Source: an uncultured bacterium (GTDB lineage: Bacteria > Verrucomicrobiota > Kiritimatiellia > RFP12 > UBA1067). Taken from it: 33,542 bases of DNA. Position numbers and translations under genes: made by a program. Where the stretch lies: NCBI GenBank assembly GCA_902764415.1, contig CACWVU010000028.1, positions 1 through 33,542 on the forward strand, read 5' to 3'. The notes beneath the pieces were generated by a model. The model was not told the origin of the DNA. It did not search any database and worked only from the letters and a program-made list of their open reading frames with translations. Below, one piece after another: positions 24,722 to 33,542 of the stretch (positions are counted from its first letter, which is position 1; every line of letters begins with the position of its first letter).

Positions 24722-25913
24722 TCTTGAAGATCTTCTTCAGCTTCTCGACGCGGTCGAGCCGCTCCCAGGGGAAGAGGTCGCGCCCGAAGTGGCCATACGC
24801 CGCGGTGTCCTCGTAGCACCAGCCCTTCGGCTTTAAGAGCCCGAGGTCATCGATAAGCGCGTATGGACGGAAGTCGAACACCTTGCCCGAGGCGAGCATC
24901 CGCTCGAGCGCGGCGTTGGTGACGGAACCATGGGCGGTGCCGAACGTCTTCACGCAGAAGCTCACCGGCTTGTCCACGCCGATCGCGTAGGCAACCTGGA
25001 TCTGGCAGCGGTCGGCGAGTCCGGCGGCGACGATGTTCTTCGCCGCGTAGCGCGCGTAGTAGGCGGCGGAGCGGTCGACCTTCGACGGGTCCTTGCCGGA
25101 GAACGCACCGCCGCCGTGCGCGGCCATGCCGCCGTAGGTGTCGACGACGATCTTGCGTCCGGTGAGGCCGGAGTCGCCGCAGGGACCGCCGACCACGAAC
25201 TTGCCGGTCGGGTTGACGAAGAACCTGGTCCGCTCGTCCAAAAGGCCGGTCTTGGACAGGTAGTCGCACGCGAGGCGCTTGACCTCCTCGTAGTTGAGCT
25301 TGGTGGCGCCCCTCTCGGTGGTCTGCTGCGAGATGACGACCGTGTCTATGCGCCTGGGACGGCCGTTCTCGTAGACTACCGAGAGCTGGGTCTTCGCGTC
25401 CGGCCGCAGCCAGTTGTACCTGCCGCCGCGCCGGCGCAGGCGCGCGAAGATCTTCAGGAGCTCGTGCGAGTAGACGACCGCAGCGGGCATGAAGTTCCGC
25501 GTCTCGTTCGTCGCGTAGCCGAACATCATTCCCTGGTCGCCTGCGCCCTGCTTCTGGCGGGACTTGCGGTTGACGCCCTGGGCGATGTCCGGCGACTGCC
25601 CGTGCAGGAAGTTCTCGTACTTGAACGTCTGCGCGGCGAAATGCTCATCCGGCACGGTGTAGCCGATCCGCTTCACCACCCGGCGCGCGATCGCCTCGGT
25701 GTCAATGCCTTCGAAGCCCTGGCAGGCGATCTCGCCAAGGTTGATCACGATGTCCGGCCCGACCGCCGTCTCGCAGGCGACATGCGCCTGCGGGTCGCGC
25801 CGGAGGCAGGCGTCGAGGATCGCGTCCGATATCTGGTCGGCGACCTTGTCGGGGTGGCCCTCCGAAACCGATTCGGAGGTGAATACGTGGGTGTGCACCT
25901 TCTCTTCGCTCAT
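24714..25913 (-). CDS. metK: S-adenosylmethionine synthetase
   Basis: A 399-aa MetK that makes SAM from methionine and ATP. Family signatures: SEGHPDKVADQISDA near the start, GAGDQGMMFGYA in the middle, and GGGAFSGKDPSKVDRSAAY, the phosphate-binding loop. Length and domain order are normal. GAGAGGAAG lies upstream of the ATG at 25913, 13 nt downstream of cmk. No SAM riboswitch is present, consistent with its internal operon position. Confidence 0.96.
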   Translation of the reverse strand: MSEEKVHTHVFTSESVSEGHPDKVADQISDAILDACLRRDPQAHVACETAVGPDIVINLGEIACQGFEGIDTEAIARRVVKRIGYTVPDEHFAAQTFKYENFLHGQSPDIAQGVNRKSRQKQGAGDQGMMFGYATNETRNFMPAAVVYSHELLKIFARLRRRGGRYNWLRPDAKTQLSVVYENGRPRRIDTVVISQQTTERGATKLNYEEVKRLACDYLSKTGLLDERTRFFVNPTGKFVVGGPCGDSGLTGRKIVVDTYGGMAAHGGGAFSGKDPSKVDRSAAYYARYAAKNIVAAGLADRCQIQVAYAIGVDKPVSFCVKTFGTAHGSVTNAALERMLASGKVFDFRPYALIDDLGLLKPKGWCYEDTAAYGHFGRDLFPWERLDRVEKLKKIFKIG

Positions 25914-25926
25914 TGTTTTCTTCCTC

Positions 25927-26607
25927 TCAATGTTGTTCGCGCCAGCCTTCCGGCAGCGCCGCCAGGACGGCCTCGACGACCTCGTCCAGCGTCATGTCGC
26001 TCGAATCGATCTCCATCGCGCCGTCGGCCTTGCGGAGCGGCGCGTAGCGGCGGGTGGAGTCGATGCGGTCGCGGTTGAGCAGCGACTCCTTCACCGCCTC
26101 CTCGCTCGCGGACGCGATCCCCTTCTCCACCTCCTCCTTCCGCCGGCGGCGCGCCCGCGCCTCGGCCGATGCGGTGAGGTAGAACCGAGCCGGCGTGTCG
26201 GGGAAAACCGCCGTGGTGATGTCCCGCCCCTCGACGACGAGGTCGCCGAGCGCGGCCATGCCGCGCAGCGTCGCGGTGATGCGGTCGCGCACCGCCTTCA
26301 CCGTCGCCACCTCGGACGCGTGGGCGTTGATCTCCGGGGTGCGGATGCGGTCGCCAGGCTCCTCGCCGCCGACGAAGTACGCGACCTTGCCGTCGACGGG
26401 ACGGCACTCCACCTCCACCGTCGGCGCGAAGGCAGCCACCGCCTCTGGGTCGGACGTGTCCACCCCGCGCGCAAGCGCCTGCCAGGTCATGATGCGGTAG
26501 AGCGCGCCGGAGTCGACGTGCAGAAACCCGAGCCTGCGACCCACGAGCCGCGACACGCTCGACTTTCCCGCGCCGCTGGGTCCGTCTATGGCGATTATCT
26601 TGGACAT
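25927..26607 (-). CDS. cmk: cytidylate kinase
   Basis: A 226-aa CMP/dCMP kinase that phosphorylates CMP with ATP for nucleotide supply. P-loop GPSGAGKSS (residues 9-17), then HVDSGALYR, GRDITTAVFPD and LNRDRIDSTR, all typical. GAGGAGGAA lies just upstream of the ATG at 26607. It is 12 nt after the antiporter gene and 13 nt before metK. Confidence 0.95.
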   Translation of the reverse strand: MSKIIAIDGPSGAGKSSVSRLVGRRLGFLHVDSGALYRIMTWQALARGVDTSDPEAVAAFAPTVEVECRPVDGKVAYFVGGEEPGDRIRTPEINAHASEVATVKAVRDRITATLRGMAALGDLVVEGRDITTAVFPDTPARFYLTASAEARARRRRKEEVEKGIASASEEAVKESLLNRDRIDSTRRYAPLRKADGAMEIDSSDMTLDEVVEAVLAALPEGWREQH

Positions 26608-26619
26608 ATCAATTCCTCC

Positions 26620-27636
26620 TCACAGTTTCCCCGTCTCCTGCAGCACCATCAGCACCGTGTAGACGGCGAAGGCGACAAGCCATATCGTCCCCTTGACGCG
26701 GCCGATCCGGGCCGGGCGGGATGGACGGCGCCAGTTGAGTCCGAAAAAGAGGATCGAAAGCGAAAAGCCGAGCACGAACGGCAGGTCGCGCGACAGGATG
26801 TAGGGCGAGAACGCCTGCGCTCCTTCCCCGGGCTCCAGCGGCGAGATGGCCGTCGCGACGCCGACCACCGCAAGCGTGTTGAAGAGGTTGGAGCCGATGA
26901 TGTTGCCGAGCACCAGCTCGTGCTCGCGGCGCCGGGCCGACTGCACCGCGCTCGCGAGCTCCGGGAGCGAAGTGCCCACCGCCACCACCGTAAGCCCGAT
27001 CACGAGGTCGCTCACGCCGAGCCACCTCGCGACGTCCACTGCGCCGTCGACGAGCAGGCGAGAGGAGAATATCAGCATGGCGAGGCCGACGACGAGCTTC
27101 ACCGCGTCGACCGCGAGCGAGCGGACGTCTCGGCGCGCCGCAGTGGGCGGAGGGGGCGGGGCAGGGCGACGGGTTGCCTGGTCGTACCAGCAGTAGAGCG
27201 GCATCAGCACCAGGAACGCGCCGATGAGCGCCCAGGCCTCGGCGCGGGTGCAGGCGCCGTCGCGCACGACCAGCATGGTGAAGACGGTGATCGCAGAGAG
27301 CCCCGCGCCGGCCACCACCGACACCTTGGGCCGCACCAGCAGCGGATAGATCAGCACCGAGACCCCGAGGATGCCGGCGATGTTGAAGATGTCACTGCCG
27401 TAGGCGTTGCCGAGCGAGAGGTTGGAGTGGCCGCCGAGGCCGCTAAGGACGCTGACGCACAGCTCCGGCGCGCTGGTGCCGAAGCCGATGACCACCATGC
27501 CCACCACAAGCGGCGAGATGCCAAGGGCGCGCGCCAGCGACGCCGCGCCGTCGACGAATAGTCCGCTCGACCACGCCAGCACCACCAGGCCGACCAGCAC
27601 ATACGCCATCGAGAGCCATGGAATACCGGATTGCAT
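26620..27636 (-). CDS. calcium/sodium antiporter (CaCA family, YrbG-like)
   Basis: A 338-aa membrane protein with about ten hydrophobic helices. The two alpha-repeats of cation exchangers are visible: GMVVIGFGTSAPELCVSVL with GNAYGSDIFN in the first half, and GLTVVAVGTSLPELASAV with GNIIGSNLFN in the second. Such proteins exchange Ca2+ for Na+ or H+ across the inner membrane. The cytoplasmic loop between halves is Pro-rich (RPAPPPPPT). The ATG at 27636 lies 8 nt from an extended -10; an ATG nine codons later is a possible start. It heads the run through cmk, metK and hemW. Confidence 0.92.
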   Translation of the reverse strand: MQSGIPWLSMAYVLVGLVVLAWSSGLFVDGAASLARALGISPLVVGMVVIGFGTSAPELCVSVLSGLGGHSNLSLGNAYGSDIFNIAGILGVSVLIYPLLVRPKVSVVAGAGLSAITVFTMLVVRDGACTRAEAWALIGAFLVLMPLYCWYDQATRRPAPPPPPTAARRDVRSLAVDAVKLVVGLAMLIFSSRLLVDGAVDVARWLGVSDLVIGLTVVAVGTSLPELASAVQSARRREHELVLGNIIGSNLFNTLAVVGVATAISPLEPGEGAQAFSPYILSRDLPFVLGFSLSILFFGLNWRRPSRPARIGRVKGTIWLVAFAVYTVLMVLQETGKL

Positions 27637-27644
27637 TTACGTGT

Positions 27645-27650
27645 ATTATA
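27645..27650 (-). promoter_or_regulatory. extended -10 promoter of the antiporter-cmk-metK-hemW run
   Basis: The minus strand reads TGG-TATAAT, then 8 nt, then the ATG at 27636. It lies 18 bp past the end of the preceding DRTGG gene. Confidence 0.6.
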
Positions 27651-27667
27651 CCAAAAATCGCCGCTCA

Positions 27668-28003
27668 CTACTTTGCCGCGGGGGCGAGGGACGAGAGGGC
27701 GACGGCGGCGGCGAACTGGGAGAGCGCGGTCACCGCGATGCCCACCCCTTCCCGCTCCGCGGCGGCCTTCATGTCGTCCGGCACCGGGCGGCCGTGGCAG
27801 ATCAGCACCGCCTCGATGCCGGCGAGCGAGCAGACGGCGATCGCGTTGAGGTGGTTCTGGACGGTGATCAGCACCGACTCGTCGCCGCAGTGGCCCATCA
27901 CGTCCGAGAGCAGGTCGCCGCAGTAGGCCGAGGCTATCTCCGCCTCCGGGTTGTCCACCACCACGGTGCCCTGCACCTTGTCCACTACTTCACTGAATTT
28001 CAT
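27668..28003 (-). CDS. DRTGG-domain protein, copy 1
   Basis: An 111-aa single-domain protein resembling the DRTGG domain, also seen in phosphotransacetylases and in HPr-kinase N-termini: an N-terminal KFSEVVDKVQGTVVV, then a GDLLSDVMGH block and an alternating strand/helix fold (VLITVQNHLNAIAVCSLAGIEAVLICHG). It follows the PHP gene by 11 nt. It has a divergent paralogue at 28779-29114. DRTGG proteins of this size are common beside [FeFe]-hydrogenase genes, where a sensing role is suspected but not proven. Confidence 0.75.
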   Translation of the reverse strand: MKFSEVVDKVQGTVVVDNPEAEIASAYCGDLLSDVMGHCGDESVLITVQNHLNAIAVCSLAGIEAVLICHGRPVPDDMKAAAEREGVGIAVTALSQFAAAVALSSLAPAAK

Positions 28004-28014
28004 CTATTCCTCCT

Positions 28015-28740
28015 TTAGAAGCTGGTCAGCGGCGGCGAAAGCCGGGTAGCGCGCGCGGCAAAGGCGGCGCGCAGTCCGGCGACGGTGAACTCGCACTCCG
28101 CCTCGGTCCAGACCCTGGCGACGTCGTCCAGGTTGTGCGCATCGGACGATCGCACCGCCGCGTAGCCGTCGGCGCGCGGCAGCCACAGCGCCGCGTCGGC
28201 GGTGCGCGACACCTCCACCGCGTCGAAGCATCCGTCGGGCACGGCGCCGAGGCCGCTCAGCACCGAGAAGTTGGGCCGGTCGATGTGCGCGGCGATGTAG
28301 AGGCCGCCGAGCTCGCGCACCTTGGCGGCGGTCTCCGGGATGGTGCGGCGGCAGCCCATGGCGAGGATGCGCCACTCGAGCTCGACGACGTCGTCGTCCC
28401 AGGTGACCACCGGCTGGTCGCCGAAGGTGTCGGGGTCGTTGACGCGCTTGGGCAGGGCGGCGTAGACCCAGTCGGTCATCGCGAGCGCCTGCTCGACGGT
28501 GTCGAAGAGGCAGACGGTGTGGACCTCCTCGGCAGTCTGCACCTCGAGCCCGGGCAGGAAGGCGAGGCCCGCGCGGCGCGCGCACTCGGCCGCCGCCGGC
28601 GCGTTGCGGGCCGACTGGTGGTCGGTGAGGGCGATGCCGCCCATGCCCACCGCGACGGCGCGCCCGACAATCGACGCGGGCGACATCTCGAGATTCGCGC
28701 ACGGCGAAAGGCAGGAATGTATGTGCAGGTCAAACTTCAC
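28015..28740 (-). CDS. PHP-domain phosphoesterase
   Basis: A 241-aa PHP protein. Metal ligands: H6-x-H8 (DLHIHSCLSPCA), the ALTDHQS block with H41, a Glu in the GLEVQTAEEVH stretch, AAHIDRP, and the C-terminal SSDAH. The PHP family hydrolyses phosphoesters with a multi-metal centre; the substrate is unknown. The GTG at 28740 lies 7 nt after an extended -10. It is the first gene of a two-gene unit with the DRTGG protein, divergent from the DRTGG-CBS unit. This PHP type commonly accompanies hydrogenase clusters. Confidence 0.85.
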   Translation of the reverse strand: MKFDLHIHSCLSPCANLEMSPASIVGRAVAVGMGGIALTDHQSARNAPAAAECARRAGLAFLPGLEVQTAEEVHTVCLFDTVEQALAMTDWVYAALPKRVNDPDTFGDQPVVTWDDDVVELEWRILAMGCRRTIPETAAKVRELGGLYIAAHIDRPNFSVLSGLGAVPDGCFDAVEVSRTADAALWLPRADGYAAVRSSDAHNLDDVARVWTEAECEFTVAGLRAAFAARATRLSPPLTSF

Positions 28741-28747
28741 GGTGACT

Positions 28748-28753
28748 ATTATA
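28748..28753 (-). promoter_or_regulatory. extended -10 of the PHP-DRTGG unit
   Basis: The minus strand reads TGG-TATAAT, then 7 nt, then the GTG at 28740. It is only 12 bp from the divergent -10 at 28766, so RNA polymerase cannot occupy both promoters at once. Confidence 0.6.
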
Positions 28754-28765
28754 CCAAATTTATGC

Positions 28766-28771
28766 TATAAT
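28766..28771 (+). promoter_or_regulatory. extended -10 of the DRTGG-CBS/HATPase unit
   Basis: TGC-TATAAT, then 7 nt (ATGCATC), then the ATG at 28779. It is divergent from and overlaps the promoter on the other strand. Confidence 0.6.
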
Positions 28772-28778
28772 ATGCATC

Positions 28779-29114
28779 ATGAATATTGCAGACATAGTGA
28801 AGACGCTGGACGGCAAGCTCGTCGCCGGGGGCGACAACGGCAGGACGGTCGGAGCGGTGGTAGCCAACGACCTCATGAGCGACGTGCTGCTCAACGACGC
28901 CGACGACATCCTCCTGCTCACCTCGCTCGCCTCCGACCAGGCGATCAGGACGGCGAACATCGTCGGCGCGATGTGCGTGGTGGTGCACAACGCCAAGCCC
29001 CTGCCGCAGACGATGTGCCAGGTCGCCGACACGCTCGGCATCCCGCTCGTCTCCTCGCCGCTCTCCAAGTACGAAAGCTGCGTGCGCGTCCACGACTTCC
29101 TCACGAAGGAATGA
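28779..29114 (+). CDS. DRTGG-domain protein, copy 2
   Basis: An 111-aa paralogue of the protein at 27668-28003, same length and fold pattern (IADIVKTLDGKLVAGG, then NDLMSDVLLND and a strand-rich half). The stop overlaps the start of the CBS/HATPase gene as ATGA, implying coupled translation and a functional pair. Role inferred from context only. Confidence 0.75.
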   Translation: MNIADIVKTLDGKLVAGGDNGRTVGAVVANDLMSDVLLNDADDILLLTSLASDQAIRTANIVGAMCVVVHNAKPLPQTMCQVADTLGIPLVSSPLSKYESCVRVHDFLTKE

Positions 29115-30157
29115 TGGACTACAGCCCGACGATCCTCACCGGCGGCGACACCCGCAGCGACGACCAGATCATGGAGGCCCACGGGCGCGCCGCGAGGCGC
29201 GTATCCGGCTCCGGTCTGCCGGGGGCCGAGGACTCCCCGCTCGTCATCATGGAGCTCCTGCAGCGGCTGCGGGTGCGGGACGTCATGCGCGCGCGCGACA
29301 TCATCTCGGTCGTCCGCTCCGACTCGCTGCGCTTCGCCCAGAACCTGATGAAGCGCAACAACATCTCGGGCGTGCCCGTGGTCGAGAACCGGCGGCTCTT
29401 CGGCATCGTCTCGGTGAACGACATCATCCGCGCGCTCGAGGGCGGGTGGATCCACGACACCTGCCAGCAGCACATGGCGACGAACCTGGTGGTGCTCGAG
29501 GAGGACATGCCGCTCGCGTTCGCGATCAAGTACTTCGAGAACTACACCTTCGGGCGGTTCCCGGTGCTGAACAAGGAGCGGAACCTCGTGGGCATCGTCT
29601 CTCAGCGCGACGTGATGCGCGCGATCATGAAGGAACTCACCGACGAGCTCGCGCGCCTGGAGGGGCGCACGCCGCCGCCGGGCGCGGCGGACACCGTGAC
29701 GAAGGGAGAGGGCGCGCTGCCCTACTACTCCATGCGCCAGTTCGCCGTCGTGCACAACGACCTCACCAACGCCGGCAAGGCCGCCAACGAGATCAAGCGG
29801 ATGCTCAAGGAGGCCGGCGTCGACAAGAAGACCATCCGCCGCGTGGCAGTGGCCGCCTACGAGCTGGAGATCAACATCTGCATCCACTCCGTCGGCGGCG
29901 CGATCACCTTCATCCTCGACACCGAAAAGGCGACTATCGTCGCCAAGGACTCCGGCCCCGGCATCAAGGACGTCGAGTGGGCCTGCCGGGACGGCACCTC
30001 GACCGCCAACGACTGGATCCGCTCGATGGGCTTCGGCGCCGGCATGGGCCTCGCCAACTCGAAGCGCGTCGCCGACACCTTCGAGATCACCTCGAAAATC
30101 CCCACCGGCACCACGGTGATGTGCACCTTCAACCTCGCCGAGACGAAGCCGCAGTAG
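29111..30157 (+). CDS. CBS-pair protein with C-terminal HATPase (anti-sigma-like) domain
   Basis: A 348-aa protein from the ATG at 29111 (a second ATG follows directly). Residues about 50-180 hold two CBS domains (RDVMRARDIISVV, ISGVPVVENRRLFGIVSVNDI; then FGRFPVLNKERNLVGIVSQRDVM), which bind adenine nucleotides. Residues about 210-348 are a GHKL ATPase of the RsbW type: the N-box in AAYELEINICIHS, D-x-GPGI (DSGPGIKD) and GAGMGLANSK. Family knowledge suggests a switch that reads energy charge and acts by protein binding or phosphorylation. It is coupled to the DRTGG gene upstream and converges on hydA across a strong terminator. Confidence 0.88.
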   Translation: MMDYSPTILTGGDTRSDDQIMEAHGRAARRVSGSGLPGAEDSPLVIMELLQRLRVRDVMRARDIISVVRSDSLRFAQNLMKRNNISGVPVVENRRLFGIVSVNDIIRALEGGWIHDTCQQHMATNLVVLEEDMPLAFAIKYFENYTFGRFPVLNKERNLVGIVSQRDVMRAIMKELTDELARLEGRTPPPGAADTVTKGEGALPYYSMRQFAVVHNDLTNAGKAANEIKRMLKEAGVDKKTIRRVAVAAYELEINICIHSVGGAITFILDTEKATIVAKDSGPGIKDVEWACRDGTSTANDWIRSMGFGAGMGLANSKRVADTFEITSKIPTGTTVMCTFNLAETKPQ

Positions 30158-30180
30158 GCAGCAGGCAGCAGGCAAAAGAG

Positions 30181-30206
30181 CGGCCGCGGCGTCTCCGCCG
30201 CGGCCG
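30181..30206. terminator. bidirectional GC-rich hairpin terminator
   Basis: CGGCCGCGGCG, loop TCTC, CGCCGCGGCCG: a perfect 11-bp stem between the convergent CBS/HATPase and hydA genes. A-rich sequence (CAAAAGAG) precedes it and TCTTCGTT follows, giving weak U-tracts on both strands. Confidence 0.75.
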
Positions 30207-30235
30207 TCTTCGTTGCGCACTGTACGCTGCGCGGC

Positions 30236-32041
30236 CTACGAGAAGTTGTAGACCTTCTCCTTCGCGTACGCGGTGTGCAGGAGATGGTGGGCCTTCTCGC
30301 CGCCCTGCGCGCCGGTCTTGCCGTCGAGGAAGTCCTTGTAGAGTTCCTGGACCTCGGGATTGAGGTGGCTCATGCGCAGCGTGCACTTCTCGTCGTCGGT
30401 GTAGATGCCGGCGGTGCGCTGGGCGCGGACCGCGTCCGTCGCCAGGCACGGCTGGCCGCCGCCGCCGATGCAGCCGCCGCGGCAGGCCATCACCTCGATG
30501 AAGTCGAAGCGCGGCTTGACGCCGTTCTTGCGGTCCTCGCGGATCATGTCCAGCACCTTCTCGACGTTGCCCATCTGGTGCGCGACGGCGATGTTCACCT
30601 TCGTGCCCTTGATGTCGATCGTCGCGGTCTTGACGCCGTCCATGCCGCGCACCGCCTGGAAGTCGATGCTGGGCGGCTGGGCGTCGCCGGTGATCAGGCA
30701 GTAGGCCGTGCGGAGCGCGGCCTCCATGACGCCGCCGGTGACGCCGAAGATCGTGCCCGCGCCGGTGTAGGCGCCGAGCAGCTTGTCGGCCGGCTCCTCC
30801 GGGAGCGACTCGAAGTCGATGCCGGCGGCCTTGATCATGCGCGCGAGCTCGCGGGTCGTGAGGACGACGTCGGTGTCCTGCTGGCCAGAGGCGCTCATGT
30901 ACTCGTCGCGGCTGATCTCGTACTTCTTCGCCGTGCAGGGCATGATCGAGGTGACGTGCACCTTCTTGGGGTCGACGCCGTTCTTCTCCGGCCAGTAGCT
31001 CTTGGCGAGCGCCGAGAGCATCTGTTGGGGCGACTTCGCGGTCGAGAAGTTCCCGGTGAAGTCGGGCGCGTATTTCTCCATCCAGTCGGTCCACGCCGGG
31101 CAGCAGCTGGTGAGCAGCGGCAGCTCGCCGCCCTCGGTGAAGCGCTTGATGAACTCAGTGCCCTCCTCCATGATCGTGACGTCGGCCGAGAAGTTGGTGT
31201 CGAACACCTGGTTGAAGCCGAGGCGGCGGAGCGCGGCGTAGATCTTGCCGGTGGTGAGCGCGCCGGGCTTCATGCCGAAGGCCTCGCCGACGGCGACGCG
31301 GACGGCCGGCGCGATCTGCACCAGGCAGACCTTCTCGGGGTCCTGCAGCGCGGCCCAGACCTTGCCGGTCTCGTCGTTCTCGTAGATGGCGCCGACCGGG
31401 CAGTGCGCGGAGCACTGGCCGCACTTGATGCACGGCGAGTCGGCGAGCTTGACGCCGGCGGCCGGGGCCATCACCGTCTTCTCGCCGCGGCCGATGAACT
31501 CGAGCGCCCAGACGTTCTGCATCTCCTGGCAGACTTCCGCGCAGCGGCCGCACTTGATGCACTTGTCGGGGTTGAGCACGATCGACGGCGTCGAATTGTC
31601 GACGTCGTGGTGGACCACTTCCTTCGGGAAGGGGTTCTCGCGGATGCCGAAGTCGGCGGCGATCGCCTGGAGCTCGCAGCTGCCGGAGCGCGGGCACTGC
31701 AGGCAGTCGTTCGGGTGGTTGGCGAGGATGAGCTCGAGCACCGTCTTGCGGACCTGCACGATGTCCGGGTCGTGGGTGATGATCTTCATCCCCGGCGTCG
31801 CCTCGGTGCAGCAGGCGCGGAGCAGCTTGGGGCTGGGCACGAACTTGCCCGGCTCGGTGCGGCTGGGGACGAGCTGCCTGACGACGCAGATGCCGCAGCT
31901 GGCGCCGGGCTTGAGGTCGGGGTGGTAGCAGAGGGTCGGGATCTTCACGTTCGCCGCGCGGGCCGCCGCGAGCAGGTTCGAGCCTTTCGGGACGCTCACC
32001 GCGACGCCGTTGACCTCGAGAGAAATCATTTCAGTTTCCAT
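30236..32041 (-). CDS. hydA: [FeFe]-hydrogenase catalytic subunit HydA
   Basis: A 601-aa group A [FeFe]-hydrogenase. An N-terminal [2Fe-2S] domain (C38, C49, C52, then C77/C78) is followed by a His-ligated [4Fe-4S] site (H109, C113, C116, C122). Two 4Fe-4S ferredoxin motifs start at C161 and C204, and then the H-cluster domain: L1 TSCCPAW (311-317), L2 MPC (367-369) and L3 MAC...C (518-524). All H-cluster cysteines are intact. With HydB and, in family terms, a HydC outside the window, it would form an NADH/ferredoxin electron-bifurcating or NAD-linked complex, evolving or consuming H2 in the cytoplasm. The start at 32041 has GGAAAGG about 9 nt upstream; an ATG nine codons earlier overlaps the hydB end by 8 nt and cannot be excluded. 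Confidence 0.95.
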   Translation of the reverse strand: METEMISLEVNGVAVSVPKGSNLLAAARAANVKIPTLCYHPDLKPGASCGICVVRQLVPSRTEPGKFVPSPKLLRACCTEATPGMKIITHDPDIVQVRKTVLELILANHPNDCLQCPRSGSCELQAIAADFGIRENPFPKEVVHHDVDNSTPSIVLNPDKCIKCGRCAEVCQEMQNVWALEFIGRGEKTVMAPAAGVKLADSPCIKCGQCSAHCPVGAIYENDETGKVWAALQDPEKVCLVQIAPAVRVAVGEAFGMKPGALTTGKIYAALRRLGFNQVFDTNFSADVTIMEEGTEFIKRFTEGGELPLLTSCCPAWTDWMEKYAPDFTGNFSTAKSPQQMLSALAKSYWPEKNGVDPKKVHVTSIMPCTAKKYEISRDEYMSASGQQDTDVVLTTRELARMIKAAGIDFESLPEEPADKLLGAYTGAGTIFGVTGGVMEAALRTAYCLITGDAQPPSIDFQAVRGMDGVKTATIDIKGTKVNIAVAHQMGNVEKVLDMIREDRKNGVKPRFDFIEVMACRGGCIGGGGQPCLATDAVRAQRTAGIYTDDEKCTLRMSHLNPEVQELYKDFLDGKTGAQGGEKAHHLLHTAYAKEKVYNFS

Positions 32042-32060
32042 TGTTCCGGGCCTTTCCGTT

Positions 32061-33542
<1,482 letters not shown>

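Noticed and set aside
25914..25926. SAM riboswitch or other leader control before metK
   Set aside because: Only 13 nt separate cmk and metK, and nothing upstream of the operon resembles a riboswitch.

Overview
The window is a GC-rich chromosomal segment (about two thirds G+C outside one island) of an anaerobic bacterium. The best guess is the PVC group, probably Kiritimatiellota or Lentisphaerota. Pointers are a Tat-exported Gfo/Idh/MocA oxidoreductase, an ECF sigma factor with a membrane-anchored tail, a secreted GH28/polysaccharide-deacetylase fusion, a fused SecDF, PPi-type phosphofructokinase and a HydA/HydB [FeFe]-hydrogenase. The lineage is inference; no rRNA or other phylogenetic marker was recognised.

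Layout. 1-1039 (-): ECF sigma factor whose frame runs without a stop into a signal-peptide protein that leaves the window. 1128-2488 (-): oxidoreductase preceded by a 44-codon leader ORF. 2722-12435 (-): a lower-GC defence island. In transcription order it holds a 69-aa leader ORF, res, mod (Type III-like restriction-modification), an unknown 222-aa protein, a PIN-like RNase and a PD-(D/E)XK-like protein, all nearly abutting. A decayed DUF262 fragment, a short orphan ORF and an ApeA-like HEPN protein follow. 12519-14930 (-): a second module with AbiEi, AbiEii, a metallophosphoesterase and a DUF4186 protein. Two 220-bp direct repeats (12286-12505 and 15047-15266, about 89% identical, no gaps) flank this second module. 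Each repeat carries an extended -10 promoter and a small ORF aimed at the defence operon behind it.

15392-33542: core genome. A minus-strand run ribH, pfp, secDF, a small envelope protein and argJ; a plus-strand GH28-deacetylase gene; a minus-strand run of a Ca2+/Na+ antiporter, cmk, metK and hemW; a divergent pair of units encoding PHP + DRTGG (-) and DRTGG + CBS-CBS-HATPase (+); then hydB (cut by the window edge) and hydA (-).

How it works together. The PHP, DRTGG and CBS/HATPase genes are the accessory set often found near multimeric [FeFe]-hydrogenases and probably sense or regulate hydrogen metabolism. The island stacks several defence strategies: restriction, RNA-targeting HEPN and PIN nucleases, and a nucleotidyltransferase toxin-antitoxin. 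The accessory genes behind res-mod are the best candidate for an undescribed system.

A recurring promoter pattern, TGn followed by TATAAT (or one near variant) and then a start codon 6-8 nt later, occurs nine times on both strands. It suggests widespread leaderless transcription in this organism.
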